Positions 47,687-57,742 are shown, counted from the first letter of the stretch. The stretch is 64,000 nucleotides of DNA from Xanthomonas albilineans (GCF_002939705.1 NZ_MDCB01000002.1:62001-126000), one strand, 5' to 3'. Notes: generated by a model from the letters alone, not told the origin. A program made the numbers and translations.

Positions 47687-49603
47687 ATGCGCCGTTTTGC
47701 TCCCCGCCTGCTTGCCACTGCCATCGCCTTCATGATCGCCGGTGGTGCGATCGCTCAGACCGCGCCCATGACCCCGGACATCACCGGCAAGCCCTTCGTC
47801 GCGCCGACCGTGGCGGACGACTACATCAAGCGGGAGGTGATGATTCCGATGCGCGACGGGGTGAAGCTACATACCGTCATCGTGCTGCCCAAGAACGCGC
47901 ACGGCGCGCCGATCCTGCTGACTCGCACGCCCTACGATGCCAGCGGCCGCGCCAGCCGTCTGTTCTCCCCGCATATGCGCGACCTGCTGCCGCAGAGCGA
48001 TGAGGTCTTCGCGGAGGGCGGCTACATCCGCGTATACCAGGACGTGCGTGGCAAGTACGGATCCGAGGGCGATTACGTGATGACCCGGCCACTGCGCGGT
48101 CCGCTCAATTCCACCAAGGTGGATCACGCCACTGACGCCTGGGACACCATCGACTGGCTGGTCAAGCACGTGCCCGAGTCCAACGGCAAAGTGGGCATGA
48201 TTGGCTCGTCTTACGAAGGCTTTACCGTGGTCATGGCGCTGACCGATCCGCATCCGGCGCTGAAGGTGGCGGCGCCGGAAAGCCCGATGGTCGATGGTTG
48301 GATGGGCGATGACTGGCTCAACTACGGTGCTTTCCGGCAAGTCAACCTGGATTACTTCACCGCCCAGCTGAGCAAGCATGGCAAGGGGACGAGCATTGCG
48401 CGTCAGGGTTACGACGACTACAGCAACTTCCTGCGTGCCGGTTCGGCCGGCGCCTACGCCAAGGCCGCTGGCCTGGAGCAACTACCGTGGTGGCACAAGC
48501 TCACCGAGCACCCGGCTTACGATGCGTTCTGGCAACTCCAGGCGCTGGACAAGGTCATGGCGCGCACCCCGTTGAAGGTGCCGACGATGTGGCTGCAAGG
48601 ATTGTGGGATCAGGAAGACATGTGGGGCGCAATCCACAGCTACGCGGCGATGGAGCCGCGCGACACCGGCAACGACCGCAATTATCTGGTGATGGGGCCG
48701 TGGCGGCATAGTCAGGTCAACGCCAGTGGCGCATCGTTGGGCGCGTTGCAGTTCGATGGCGACACCACGCTGCAATTCCGCCGCGACGTGCTCAAGCCGT
48801 TCTTCGACCAATACCTGGTGGATGGCGCGCCCAAGGCCGACACGCCACCGGTGTTGATCTACAACACCGGTGCCAATCACTGGGATCGCCTGCAGCACTG
48901 GCCATTGAGCTGCGCGCAGGGTTGCGCGGCGCAGAGCAAGCCGCTGTACCTGGAAGCTGGCGGTAAGGTGTCGTTCGAGGCGCCGAAGGCCGGGCAGGGC
49001 GAGTACACCGAATACGTGTCCGACCCTGCCAAGCCGGTGCCGTTCGCGCCGCGCCCAGTCGCGTTCGAAGACCGTGGCATGTGGACCACCTGGCTGGTCC
49101 ACGACCAGCGTTTCGTCGACGGTCGCCCGGACGTGTTGACCTTCGTCAGCGAGCCCCTGCAAGCGCCCTTGCGCATCGCCGGCGCGCCACAAGTGCACCT
49201 GCAGGCCTCCACCAGCGGCCGCGATAGCGACTGGGTCGTCAAGCTGATCGATGTGTACCCGGATCAGATGGCCTCCGATCCCCAAATGGGTGGCTACGAA
49301 TTGCCGATATCGCTGGCGATCTTCCGTGGCCGTTACCGCGAGAGTTTCGAACATCCCGCGCCACTGGCGCCAAACCAGCCGCTGGCCTACACGTTCGGCC
49401 TACCGACCGCCAACCACACCTTCCAGCGCGGCCACCGCGTGATGGTGCAGGTGCAGTCCAGCCTGTTTCCGCTGTACGACCGTAATCCGCAGACCTACGT
49501 GCCGAACATCTATTTCGCCAAGCCCGGCGATTACCAGAAAGCCACGCAGCGGATCTGGCACACGCCACAACAACCCAGCTTCATCGAACTGCCGGTGTAT
49601 TGA
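47687..49603 (+). CDS. CocE/NonD-family hydrolase (alpha-amino acid ester hydrolase type)
   Basis: An exported 638-residue serine hydrolase of the X-Pro dipeptidyl-peptidase/CocE family. The signal peptide is about residues 1-23 (ends GAIAQ). The nucleophile lies in GSSYEG (near residue 175), followed by a cap region, an aspartate/histidine pair later in the alpha/beta domain (GANHWDRLQHW), and a C-terminal jelly-roll domain (about 430-630). Xanthomonas alpha-amino acid ester hydrolases, which acylate beta-lactam nuclei, have this length and motif; glutaryl-7-ACA acylase annotation is also common. Natural substrate unknown. The frame is open upstream to 47393 but the ATG at 47687 starts the signal peptide. 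Confidence 0.88.
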   Translation: MRRFAPRLLATAIAFMIAGGAIAQTAPMTPDITGKPFVAPTVADDYIKREVMIPMRDGVKLHTVIVLPKNAHGAPILLTRTPYDASGRASRLFSPHMRDLLPQSDEVFAEGGYIRVYQDVRGKYGSEGDYVMTRPLRGPLNSTKVDHATDAWDTIDWLVKHVPESNGKVGMIGSSYEGFTVVMALTDPHPALKVAAPESPMVDGWMGDDWLNYGAFRQVNLDYFTAQLSKHGKGTSIARQGYDDYSNFLRAGSAGAYAKAAGLEQLPWWHKLTEHPAYDAFWQLQALDKVMARTPLKVPTMWLQGLWDQEDMWGAIHSYAAMEPRDTGNDRNYLVMGPWRHSQVNASGASLGALQFDGDTTLQFRRDVLKPFFDQYLVDGAPKADTPPVLIYNTGANHWDRLQHWPLSCAQGCAAQSKPLYLEAGGKVSFEAPKAGQGEYTEYVSDPAKPVPFAPRPVAFEDRGMWTTWLVHDQRFVDGRPDVLTFVSEPLQAPLRIAGAPQVHLQASTSGRDSDWVVKLIDVYPDQMASDPQMGGYELPISLAIFRGRYRESFEHPAPLAPNQPLAYTFGLPTANHTFQRGHRVMVQVQSSLFPLYDRNPQTYVPNIYFAKPGDYQKATQRIWHTPQQPSFIELPVY

Positions 49604-49634
49604 ACATGCCGTGAGCGTTCTCGTGTTGCATTTG

Positions 49635-49660
49635 TGGGACGCTTGCTGGCGGGCGTCCCA
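49635..49660 (+). terminator. Hairpin after ester hydrolase gene
   Basis: A perfect eight-base stem TGGGACGC / GCGTCCCA with a ten-base loop, 31 bases after the stop codon. There is no T-tract, so intrinsic termination is uncertain. Confidence 0.4.
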
Positions 49661-49964
49661 TCGCGGTGCCGCGCGCTACCGCTGTCGGCGTCGGATATCG
49701 TGGTTTGGCCAAGCACACTCGCAGGTAATGAAGGTGCTTGTGCTATCCAATCTGTGGGTGATGTCCCCAACGTTGTTGCGGGTCAGGTTGCACGTCAACG
49801 TCGAGCGTTGTTGTGGGGTTATCTGCGTGCACGATGTCAGTTTCGCTAAAAAAGTGGAAGAGCTCGGCTCCACACGCAGGCATCAGCGGTAGAGCTGATC
49901 GAAAGCCTCAGGCTGAGAGTCTTACGTAGATCTCTACAGTGGCGAACCTGCATTGTCGCGTCGA

Positions 49965-50147
49965 TTAAAGCGTCGGCCCTAAAAAACTCAACATAGTCTC
50001 GTCGCAAAAATCGTAGCTGTACTTGAGGTGCAGCAATCCGGCCATCGGCTGGATCGATGGCGCCTGGCGTTCACCGCGGACAGGGTCTGCCGGCATACAC
50101 ATCGAAAGCGTCTTTTGCAGTGCGGACCATGGCGTTTTCCCGATCAA
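49965..50147 (-). pseudogene. Remnant of an IS5-type transposase N-terminus
   Basis: A 60-codon fragment containing TPWSALQKTLS followed by QPMAGLLHLKYSYDFCDETML. The spacing and residues resemble the N-terminal region of IS5-family transposases (W-AL...RG-R...PM--LL-LKY-Y--SDE-M). The rest of the transposase and both ends are not seen, so this is an old decayed copy. Identification rests on recalled family resemblance. Confidence 0.45.
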
Positions 50148-51043
50148 CTGGGTCTGAGGTTGTCGCAGAGCAATCTGGTTCTCAAGAGCCGAACGGAGCA
50201 GGTTTTCACTGGGAAGCGTTATCGATGGCAGAACGAGGAAGGCGTTTGCTCGAACGTTGCAAGGAAGTCGATGTCAGCGTAACGAAAGTGGATGATCCAT
50301 ACGCGCCTCGCAGGGTACCAAGTGCATCAATTAAAAATCGATGCTGGGTTTGTCATGGGTAATTAAGGGGATGGGTATCTCAATATTTTAGTGAAACAGA
50401 TGATTTGAAATTTATGCTTCCTTTGTTTCATGGGTTGATTGGCGATGTTTTCACGAATTTTCTGGTGAAATTTTTTATCATTAGGAATGCGGCATGACGA
50501 TGGCGTGAAACCCATAAAATTTTTTCATGGCTTTGTCTACGCTTAGTGCGCGCGTGGTGGTGTATAAGTTTATCTCTAATATTTACTCTTAATTTTCGCT
50601 TTGAATTTTGGAAATATGTAAATTTCGAGAAGTAATAAGAGGTAGAGGTCATCTTTTCCTTGATATGAGGATGAATTCGACTTCATGGAGATGAGAGTGA
50701 AGTCGGCGCTCTGAGGATCCGATTGGGATCAAGTGTTGTTGAATCAAAGGGCGATGTGTCGTTCGTCGATAAATTTATAAATTATTTTTTGGGTTGAAGT
50801 GATTTGACCCTTGTGTCGTCGTTGCTGAATCTTGCTTCGTTGCTCGTCGTAGTGCGATATCGCGCATCGTCAAAGTTGCTTCGTTTTATTTTTATTGGAA
50901 AATCTCGGGCTCTAGTTTTTCGCTGTGATGTTTCATCAGTGGTCTTATGTCTTTATTATGTAAAAAAATAAACATTCCGATAATTCATTGCCAATAGGGC
51001 GATTGATCGATAATTCCCATTGGCGCACACGCAGGGGAAATGA

Positions 51044-54000
51044 ATGAAGACGCCATACAGCAATAGCTGGAACGCAGTCGTTGGACACGCAAAGATGATC
51101 TTGAAACTGGACGCGTGTGCTGTCGTGGCCGGCAGCGGCATTGACCCGCGGCGTCGATCGCGGTTGACCGCATCCGCGCTGGCGCTGGCGCTGGCAAGTG
51201 CGGGTTGCTCGGCGACGTGCTGGGCCAGCGTCTTTGCCCCGATTAATTCCAGTGGCACGGTCACTTCCTGTAACTCTGGCGCAGGCGTTCTCGTCGGCAG
51301 GAACAATCCTGGGGCCACCAATGCCTACCCGGTCGATGGCTCGGGCACCTATGCAAACGTGGCCGGTTGCAATGCGACCGGTGCCGGCCTGGATGCGGTC
51401 AGTATTTTCGGTAGCTTCGGTCAGGCGACGGGTGCCGGCGCTTCCGTGTTCGGTTTCCAGTCCACGGCCGCGCGCTGGGCATCGGCCTTTGGCCTGCAGA
51501 CTCAGGCTAGCGGTATCGCCAGCACCGCGTTGGGTTTCGGCAGCAATGCCACTGCATTGAACAGCGTTGCCATCGGCGGTGCCGGCGGCACTGGCGGCGT
51601 GGGGACACTCCCGCTGTCTCAGGCCAATTCGACGACTGCTTCGGGAGACGGTTCAGTGGCAATTGGCAGTAATTCCACCAGCGGCGCGCAGGCCTCTGGC
51701 ACCGGCGCCATCGCCATCGGTGGCCAGTCGGTGTCGTCTGCCAGCAACACCATCGCCATTGGCACGAATGCCCAGGCCACGGTGATCGCTGCGGTAGCGA
51801 TGGGCACCAATGCGATGGCTGCACAGCAAGCCGTGGCGATCGGCAACAACGCGGTCGCCAATGCGCTGCTGGCAACAGCGTTAGGTAATGCAGCGACCGC
51901 AAGCGGTACGGGCTCGGTCGTGGTCGGCAGCGGCGCCAACGACAATGGCGCCACCAGCAGCGTGGTGATCGGCCGTGGCGCGAGCATCGCCGCCGGCATC
52001 GCTGGTGTCAGCGTGGCGTTGGGGCAGGGCAGCAGGGTGACCTCCGCGGGGGTTGGTACCACGGGTACCACGCTCAATGGAACCACCTATTCCTTCGCGG
52101 GGACCTCGCCGGTCGGTACGCTCAGCGTGGGCAGCGCTGGCAACGAGCGCACGCTGACCAATCTGGCCGCGGGGCAGATCGGGGGCAGCAGCACTGATGC
52201 TGTCAATGGCAGCCAGTTGTTCGCCACCAACAGCGCCGTGCAGAGCTTGGGCAGCACCGTGAACAGTATCAATAATGGTCTAGGCATCAAGTATTTCCAT
52301 GGTAATTCGACGCAAACCGATGCGACCGCCACCGGCACGGACAGCGTGGCGATCGGTCCGGTCTCCAATGCGCAGGGCGTGTCGGGTATCGCCATCGGCA
52401 ATGCCGCTCAATCCGGCACCACTGGCAAAAACGTGGCGATCGGCGCCACGGCGTCGGCCAATAGCGGTACGACGGCGGGCGGAGCGGTGGCGATCGGCCT
52501 GAGTCAAAACGCCAGCGGCGACGGCGCGGTGGCGATTGGCGATCCCAACGTCTCCAACGGGACCGGCGCGGTGGCGGTGGGCGCGGACAACACGGCTGCC
52601 GGTGATACCGCTGGCAACACCGCGGCCAACGGCGCAGTCGCCATCGGTAATGCCAATAGTGCGATCGGGCAAGGCGCGGTGGCATTGGGCAATGGGTCCA
52701 CCGCCGGTGCGGCGAGCGCCATCGCGCTGGGCGATACCGCGACGGCCAACGGCTCGAACGCCATCGCGCTAGGCGGTAGCTCCACCGCCAGTGCGCAACG
52801 TGCGGTGGCGATTGGTAACTCCTCCACCGCCGGTGGCACCAACGCGGTTGCACTGGGTTTCTCCACCACTGCAAATGGTCTGGGTTCGGTGGTGATCGGC
52901 AGCGGCGCCAGCGACAACGGCATCACCAGCAGCGTGGTGATCGGCCGCGGCGCGAGCATCACCGCGGGCGTCACCGGGGTCAACGTGGCGCTGGGGCAGG
53001 GCAGCAGCGTGACCGCGGTGGCAGTTGGCACCACGGGCACCACGCTCAACGGGACGACCTATTCCTTCGCGGGGACTGCGCCGGTCGGCACGCTCAGCGT
53101 GGGCAGCGCCAGCAATGAGCGCACGCTGACCAATCTGGCCGCGGGTCAGGTCAGCGCCAGCAGCACGGACGCCGTCAATGGCAGTCAGTTGTTCGCCACC
53201 AACAGTGCCGTGCAGAGCTTGGGCAGCACCGTGAGTAATATCGATAACGGTGGCGGCATCAAGTATTTCCGTAGTAATTCGACCCAAGCCGATGCGACCG
53301 CCACTGGCTCGGATAGCGTGGCGATTGGTCCGGTCTCCACCGCCAGTGCGCAGAGTGCGGTGGCGCTGGGTAACGCTTCCACCGCCGGTGCACAAAATGC
53401 GCTCGCGCTGGGTTTTTCCACCACCGCGAACGGTGTGGGTTCTGTGGTGGCCGGCAGCGGTGCCAGCGACAACGGCGTCACCAGCAGCGTGGTGATCGGC
53501 CGCGGCGCGAGCATCACCGCGGGCGTCACCGGGGTCAACGTGGCGTTGGGGCAGGGCAGCAGAGTGACCGCTACGGCGGTCGGCACCACGGGGACCACGA
53601 TCAACGGGACCGTCTATTCCTTCGCGGGGACCGTGCCGGTCGGCACGCTCAGCGTGGGCAGTGCCGGCAACGAGCGCACGCTGACCAATCTGGCGGCGGG
53701 TCAGGTCAGTGCCAGCAGCACGGACGCCGTCAATGGCAGCCAGTTGTTCGCCACCAACAGTGCCGTGCAAAGCCTGGCCAGCACGGTGCAGACCACGACC
53801 ATCCATTATTACAGTGCCAACGACAACGGCGTGATGGGCAGTAATTTCGCAAACGATGGCGCCACCGGTGGCAATGCGACGGCGGTGGGGAAGAACGCGC
53901 TGGCCTCTGGCCAGGGAGCGTTTGCGGCTGGCCTGGGCGCATCGGCCAGCATCGACAACAGCGTGGCGCTGGGGTCCGGTGCCGTCTCCAATCGTGCCGT

Positions 54001-55210
54001 GGCCGCCGCCACCGGCACGATTCCTGCGGGAAGTTCGCTGATCAGTTACAACACCACGGACCGCACTTTGCTCGGTGCGCTTAGCCTTGGCAGCAGCACC
54101 AGCTATCGGCAGATCACCAACATCGCCGACGGCACGCAAGCGCAGGATGCGGTGACCGTTCGTCAGTTGGCCGGCTCGCTGCAATCCTTTGCGGTGACCC
54201 CGATCCAGTATTTCCATGCCAACTCCACCGCGACCGATGCATTGGCGGTGGGCGCCGAATCGGTGGCGGTGGGGCCGCAGACCGTGGTCAATGGCGATAA
54301 CGGCATCGGTGTCGGCAATGGCGCGGTCGTGCAGCAAACCGCACCGGGCGGCATCGCGATTGGGCAGGGCGCGAATGTTCAGCTGGCCGATGCGGTGGCA
54401 TTGGGCACGGCGGCATCGGCGGCGGCCACGCAAGGTGTGGCGGTTGGTGCCGGTAGCAAGGTCACCCAGGCAGGTGGCGTTGCGTTGGGTGCAGGCGCGG
54501 TGGCCTCCACTGCCGCCGGTGCGGCGGGGTATGTGCCCAGCAATGCCACCGCGAGTCAGACAGCAGCGATCAACGCCACCACCAGCACGCTGGCGAGTGT
54601 GTCGGTCGGCAATGCGGCCAACGGTGCCTATCGCCAGATCAATGGGGTGGCGGCAGGTTCGCAGGACAGCGATGCGGTCAACGTGGCGCAGCTCAAGGGT
54701 GTGCAGTCGCAGGTGCAACAGGTGCAGAATGGTTCGGTTGGCTACGACACCAATGCCGATGGCAGCATCAATTACCAGAGCCTGACGCTGGGGCGTGGCA
54801 ATCCCGCCGGAGTCAGTGCTCCGGTGACCGTGCATAACGTGGCCGCGGGTACGGCGACGACCGATGCGGTCAACGTCGGCCAACTGAATGCGGGTGTCCA
54901 GGCCGCGAAGGATTGGTCGAAGACCTATACCGATCAACGTTTCGCAAGCCTCGACAGCAATATCGGCAAAGTCAGTGAACGCGCCAATGCCGGCACGGCG
55001 GCTGCGATGGCGATGGCGAGCCTGCCACAGGCCTACCAGCCGGATCAGAATGCCATGGCGGTGGCATTGAGTAGCTACCACGGACAAAGCGGTATCGCGA
55101 TCGGCCTTTCCACGGTTTCCGAAAGCGGCAGTTGGGTTTACCGGCTTAGCGCCAGTTCCAACAGCCGTGGCGATACCGGTGCGTCGATTGGTGCGGCACG
55201 GTTCTGGTAG
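51044..55210 (+). CDS. YadA-type trimeric autotransporter adhesin
   Basis: A 1388-residue surface protein expected to trimerise and anchor itself in the outer membrane. A long N-terminal region with a late hydrophobic signal (about residues 45-66) is followed by YadA head repeats (many GxxAVAIGxxA-type units). Several neck/connector modules with DAVNGSQLFATNSAV follow, then a stalk and a C-terminal four-strand YadA anchor of about 70 residues ending in aromatic Trp. The head-neck module occurs three times nearly identically. Such adhesins mediate attachment and biofilm in plant-associated Xanthomonads. A GGGGAAA sequence precedes the ATG. It is preceded by the AT-rich region. Confidence 0.93.
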   Translation: MKTPYSNSWNAVVGHAKMILKLDACAVVAGSGIDPRRRSRLTASALALALASAGCSATCWASVFAPINSSGTVTSCNSGAGVLVGRNNPGATNAYPVDGSGTYANVAGCNATGAGLDAVSIFGSFGQATGAGASVFGFQSTAARWASAFGLQTQASGIASTALGFGSNATALNSVAIGGAGGTGGVGTLPLSQANSTTASGDGSVAIGSNSTSGAQASGTGAIAIGGQSVSSASNTIAIGTNAQATVIAAVAMGTNAMAAQQAVAIGNNAVANALLATALGNAATASGTGSVVVGSGANDNGATSSVVIGRGASIAAGIAGVSVALGQGSRVTSAGVGTTGTTLNGTTYSFAGTSPVGTLSVGSAGNERTLTNLAAGQIGGSSTDAVNGSQLFATNSAVQSLGSTVNSINNGLGIKYFHGNSTQTDATATGTDSVAIGPVSNAQGVSGIAIGNAAQSGTTGKNVAIGATASANSGTTAGGAVAIGLSQNASGDGAVAIGDPNVSNGTGAVAVGADNTAAGDTAGNTAANGAVAIGNANSAIGQGAVALGNGSTAGAASAIALGDTATANGSNAIALGGSSTASAQRAVAIGNSSTAGGTNAVALGFSTTANGLGSVVIGSGASDNGITSSVVIGRGASITAGVTGVNVALGQGSSVTAVAVGTTGTTLNGTTYSFAGTAPVGTLSVGSASNERTLTNLAAGQVSASSTDAVNGSQLFATNSAVQSLGSTVSNIDNGGGIKYFRSNSTQADATATGSDSVAIGPVSTASAQSAVALGNASTAGAQNALALGFSTTANGVGSVVAGSGASDNGVTSSVVIGRGASITAGVTGVNVALGQGSRVTATAVGTTGTTINGTVYSFAGTVPVGTLSVGSAGNERTLTNLAAGQVSASSTDAVNGSQLFATNSAVQSLASTVQTTTIHYYSANDNGVMGSNFANDGATGGNATAVGKNALASGQGAFAAGLGASASIDNSVALGSGAVSNRAVAAATGTIPAGSSLISYNTTDRTLLGALSLGSSTSYRQITNIADGTQAQDAVTVRQLAGSLQSFAVTPIQYFHANSTATDALAVGAESVAVGPQTVVNGDNGIGVGNGAVVQQTAPGGIAIGQGANVQLADAVALGTAASAAATQGVAVGAGSKVTQAGGVALGAGAVASTAAGAAGYVPSNATASQTAAINATTSTLASVSVGNAANGAYRQINGVAAGSQDSDAVNVAQLKGVQSQVQQVQNGSVGYDTNADGSINYQSLTLGRGNPAGVSAPVTVHNVAAGTATTDAVNVGQLNAGVQAAKDWSKTYTDQRFASLDSNIGKVSERANAGTAAAMAMASLPQAYQPDQNAMAVALSSYHGQSGIAIGLSTVSESGSWVYRLSASSNSRGDTGASIGAARFW
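51917..53790 (+). repeat. Three near-identical head-neck modules in adhesin gene
   Basis: A block of roughly 345 bases occurs at about 51917-52262, 52890-53233 and 53440-53785. Each encodes the segment from SSVVIGRGASI through GTLSVGSA to NGSQLFATNSAVQSL. Many stretches are identical at the nucleotide level, suggesting recent duplication or gene conversion and a likely site of length variation between strains. Boundaries are approximate. Confidence 0.8.
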
Positions 55211-55232
55211 TCGGTCTTGCAGTGCGATTGCT

Positions 55233-55264
55233 CCCATGGCAGGCGCGACAGCGCATGCCATGGG
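55233..55264 (+). terminator. Hairpin after adhesin gene
   Basis: A nine-base inverted repeat CCCATGGCA / TGCCATGGG with a 14-base loop, 22 bases after the adhesin stop. It lacks a T-tract. Confidence 0.4.
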
Positions 55265-55329
55265 GGTAGTGACACACTCCAGCATGCGACACCATCCGGG
55301 CGTGAATCTCGCGACTGGGATTACGACCG

Positions 55330-55588
55330 TTATACGGATGAGTTCAAGGTTGAGGCGGTCCGCCAGGTGATCGATCGCGGGTTCAAATTGGCGCAGGTCG
55401 CCGAGCGGCTAGGCGTCACCGCGCACAGCCTGTACGCCTGGCTGCGCAAGTTCGGCAACCCTGGCGTGGTGCAGCGTGCCGAGTTGGACCAGAGCGTGGA
55501 GGTTCGGCGCCTGAAGGCCGAGTTGCACCGTGTGACCGAGGAGCGCGACATCCTAAAAAAGGCCGCCGCGGACTTTGCCAAGCGGTAA
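55330..55588 (+). pseudogene. IS3-family OrfA (HTH transposase subunit), 5'-altered
   Basis: Encodes YTDEFKVEAVRQVIDRGFKL and onwards to the end of OrfA (AELHRVTEERDILKKAAADF region). This is the helix-turn-helix and leucine-zipper part that binds IS ends. The native start has been replaced by unrelated upstream sequence that keeps the frame open to 55217, so any product would have a foreign N-terminus. Stop at 55586-55588. Confidence 0.8.
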
Positions 55589-55611
55589 AGGCAAAGTCCG
55601 CTTTTATGTAG

Positions 55612-56047
55612 GCTCATCGCAAGGAATTCAGGCTGTGTGCGATGTGCCGCGTGTTGCGCGTCAACCGGGCTGGTTATGACGCCTGGTGACGCTCCCCCAA
55701 AGTGAGCGCGCCAAGCAAGACGAGCGCTTGCTGAGATTGATCGAGTACCACTGGCTTGCCAGCGGTAGTGTCGATGGGCATCGCAAGATCGCCAAGGATC
55801 TGCGTGATCTGGGTGAACGTTGCAATCGCCATCGGGTGCATCGGCTCATGCGCAGGCAGGGGTTGCGTGCCCAGGTGGGCGATGGTCGCAAACCGCGCTT
55901 CGATGGTGGAACGCAGTGTAAATCGGCCGCTAACCTACTTGATCGGCAGTTCGAGGTGACAGCCTGGGCGAGCGATTTCACCTTCATCCGCACGCATGAA
56001 GGTTGGATGTACCTGGCGGTTGTGATCGATCTGTTTTCAAGCCAGGT
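55612..56047 (+). pseudogene. IS3-family OrfB 5' fragment with stop and frameshift
   Basis: The frame reads AHRKEFRLCAMCRVLRVNRA then GYDAW and TGA, followed by a shift of frame into [20 protein letters not shown] and onward through the RNase H-fold start ([20 protein letters not shown]). It then breaks at the internal deletion. Of the DDE catalytic set, at most the first acidic region survives. Clearly inactive. Confidence 0.8.
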
Positions 56048-56085
56048 CGAGGGTCATGAGTGTTTACGGAACCCTGGGCGTATCA

Positions 56086-56178
56086 GCAGCACTGTCACGG
56101 GCTTTCAAGGCCCACAGTGGTGTTTCTCCTCGTCAGTGGAGGCGTAAGCTCCCCCGTCAAGCATGCGCCTTACCGGGA
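56086..56178 (+). pseudogene. 3' stub of an AraC-family regulator gene
   Basis: Immediately after the IS right end the sequence encodes [19 protein letters not shown], the typical end of an AraC-type DNA-binding domain. Nothing upstream of it survives. It probably belonged to the DNA segment that also carries norR-hmp and was cut by the insertion. The call rests on this single motif. Confidence 0.5.
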
Positions 56179-57729
56179 CTAGGCGGGGCCCTTGATGCCC
56201 ATGCGCTTGGCCATGCGTGCCAAATTGGCGCGATCCAAGTGCAGCTCACGGGCCGCCGCTGCCCAACGGTAGTTGTGTCGGTCGAGGGCGTTGCGGATCA
56301 GGCTCTCTTCAAAGGCAGCGACTGCACCTCGAAAGGTGCCTGTGATGGAGGGTGGGCGTGTGGCCTGCAGTGGAGTGCTGAGTGGTTCATGCACTGCAAG
56401 ACCAAGATCGCTTGCACTCAGAGATAGGATGCGGGGGCGCGTGGCTTGTTCGCCCAATGCGCGAATGACCGCTCGCCCGATGGTGTGCTCCAACTCCCGC
56501 ACATTGCCAGGCCAGTCATACGACAACAGTGCCGCCTGGGCACTGGCATCTAGTCGCAGCCCGCCGAGCCGATGGCGTGCACGGGCCTCTTCCAAGAAAA
56601 AGCCGCTCACGGTCAGCACATCGCGGCCTCGATCCCGAAGGGGCGGCACAAAGAGTGGAAACACGCTGAGACGATGATAAAAATCGGCACGCATCAGGCC
56701 TTGGCGCACCTGTAGAGCCAAGTCGCGATTGGTGGCCGCAATGACGCGCACATCCACGCGGTGTTCGCGGTCTGAACCTAAGCGCTGCACCTGTCCTTCT
56801 TGCAGCACGCGCAGCAGTTTGGCCTGGGTGGCAAGTGGGAGCTCGCCTACCTCGTCCAAAAACAGCGTGCCGGTATGGGCAAGCTCAAATTTCCCGCGCC
56901 GATCCGAAACGGAGCCGGTGTAGGCGCCTTTGACATGGCCAAAAAGCTCGCTTTCAACCAGTGTGTCTGGCAAAGCTGCACAGTTGATGCTGATCATGGG
57001 TTTGTCTGCTCGCATCGACGCGCCGTGAAGCGCTCGCGCGACCAGCTCTTTGCCAACCCCTGTTTCTCCTTGAATGAGCACAAAAAGGTCACTGGGGCCG
57101 GCTAAACTGATGTCTTTGAGAAGTTGCTTGATCGCTTTGCTTTGGCCAATGAGCTGTCGCACTGAACGATGGTTTTCGAGCGCATAGGCTACTTGCTCTT
57201 GTGCTGCTTTCGCCTGGTCAGCCAGCACCCGAATGCGGGATGAAGCCGCCACTGACGCACTTGCCAAACTTGCAAAGGCTTCAAGGAGGTCAAGTTCGAC
57301 ACCGGAGAAGCGTTCGGTTTCGAGCGCATCGAGGGTCAAGAGCCCCCAGGGCCTTCCTTCGACAGTGAGCGCGCATCCAAGGCAATCGTGGACGGGCAAA
57401 TGCCCATGAATGCCTTCCACCAGCCCGTCATACGGATCTGGCAAAGGGCTGTCGGCAGGAAAGCGAATGGGGCCTTTGGCATTCAGAAGTTCAGCCAAAC
57501 GCGGGTGCTCAGTGACTTGGAAGCGCCGACCCAGTGTGTCTGGGCTAAGACCATTGACGGCCACCGGCACCAACTCCTGACCTTCCAAGCGAAGCAGGGC
57601 TGTGGCATCGCAAGGCAAGAGAGCCCGAAGCCCTTGGAGAAGACGACGATACCGCTCGGCATCTGGCAGGTCCTGGGTGAGGTCGCTCAGAAGAGGCAAT
57701 AGGGCGGCAAGTTGGTGGGCGTGAGTCAT
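56179..57729 (-). CDS. norR: Nitric oxide-responsive sigma-54 activator NorR
   Basis: A 516-residue enhancer-binding protein. Residues about 1-170 are a GAF sensor domain (NO is sensed by a mononuclear iron in NorR). Residues about 190-425 are an AAA+ domain with Walker A GETGVGKE, the sigma-54-contacting GAYTG loop, and Walker B TLFLDEVGEL. A C-terminal Fis-type helix-turn-helix follows (NYRWAAAARELHLDRANL). It is divergent from hmp, and NorR-like sites and a sigma-54 promoter lie between them. Codon usage is less GC-biased than in neighbouring chromosomal genes, fitting acquisition by transfer. Confidence 0.9.
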   Translation of the reverse strand: MTHAHQLAALLPLLSDLTQDLPDAERYRRLLQGLRALLPCDATALLRLEGQELVPVAVNGLSPDTLGRRFQVTEHPRLAELLNAKGPIRFPADSPLPDPYDGLVEGIHGHLPVHDCLGCALTVEGRPWGLLTLDALETERFSGVELDLLEAFASLASASVAASSRIRVLADQAKAAQEQVAYALENHRSVRQLIGQSKAIKQLLKDISLAGPSDLFVLIQGETGVGKELVARALHGASMRADKPMISINCAALPDTLVESELFGHVKGAYTGSVSDRRGKFELAHTGTLFLDEVGELPLATQAKLLRVLQEGQVQRLGSDREHRVDVRVIAATNRDLALQVRQGLMRADFYHRLSVFPLFVPPLRDRGRDVLTVSGFFLEEARARHRLGGLRLDASAQAALLSYDWPGNVRELEHTIGRAVIRALGEQATRPRILSLSASDLGLAVHEPLSTPLQATRPPSITGTFRGAVAAFEESLIRNALDRHNYRWAAAARELHLDRANLARMAKRMGIKGPA

Positions 57730-57742
57730 TTCGACGACCTAA

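Larger units (their letters stand above)
49604..51043. other. Long gene-poor, AT-rich region upstream of the adhesin gene
   Basis: About 1.4 kb without an intact gene. The first part is of normal composition and contains a transposase remnant at 49965-50147. From about 50340 to 51040 the DNA is strongly AT-rich for this genome, which is unusual and fits a regulatory/promoter region of the large adhesin gene or acquired DNA that H-NS-like proteins could silence. I see no RNA gene. Confidence 0.6.
55330..56085 (+). mobile_element. IS3-family element remnant, copy 1 (internally deleted, left end missing)
   Basis: It contains orfA without its normal start and left end, then the 5' part of orfB, then jumps directly to the right end (TGTTTACGGAACCCTGGGCG at 56061-56080). 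The jump occurs just after the sequence CAGGTCG, removing the last two-thirds of the orfB catalytic region. It closely resembles the other two copies at 59139 and 63196 and is of an ISXac3-like type by memory of the OrfA protein. Transposition-incompetent. Confidence 0.8.

Noticed and set aside
52769-55285. An 838-codon open frame on the minus strand
   Set aside because: It is the mirror of the repetitive adhesin gene, with no domain of its own.
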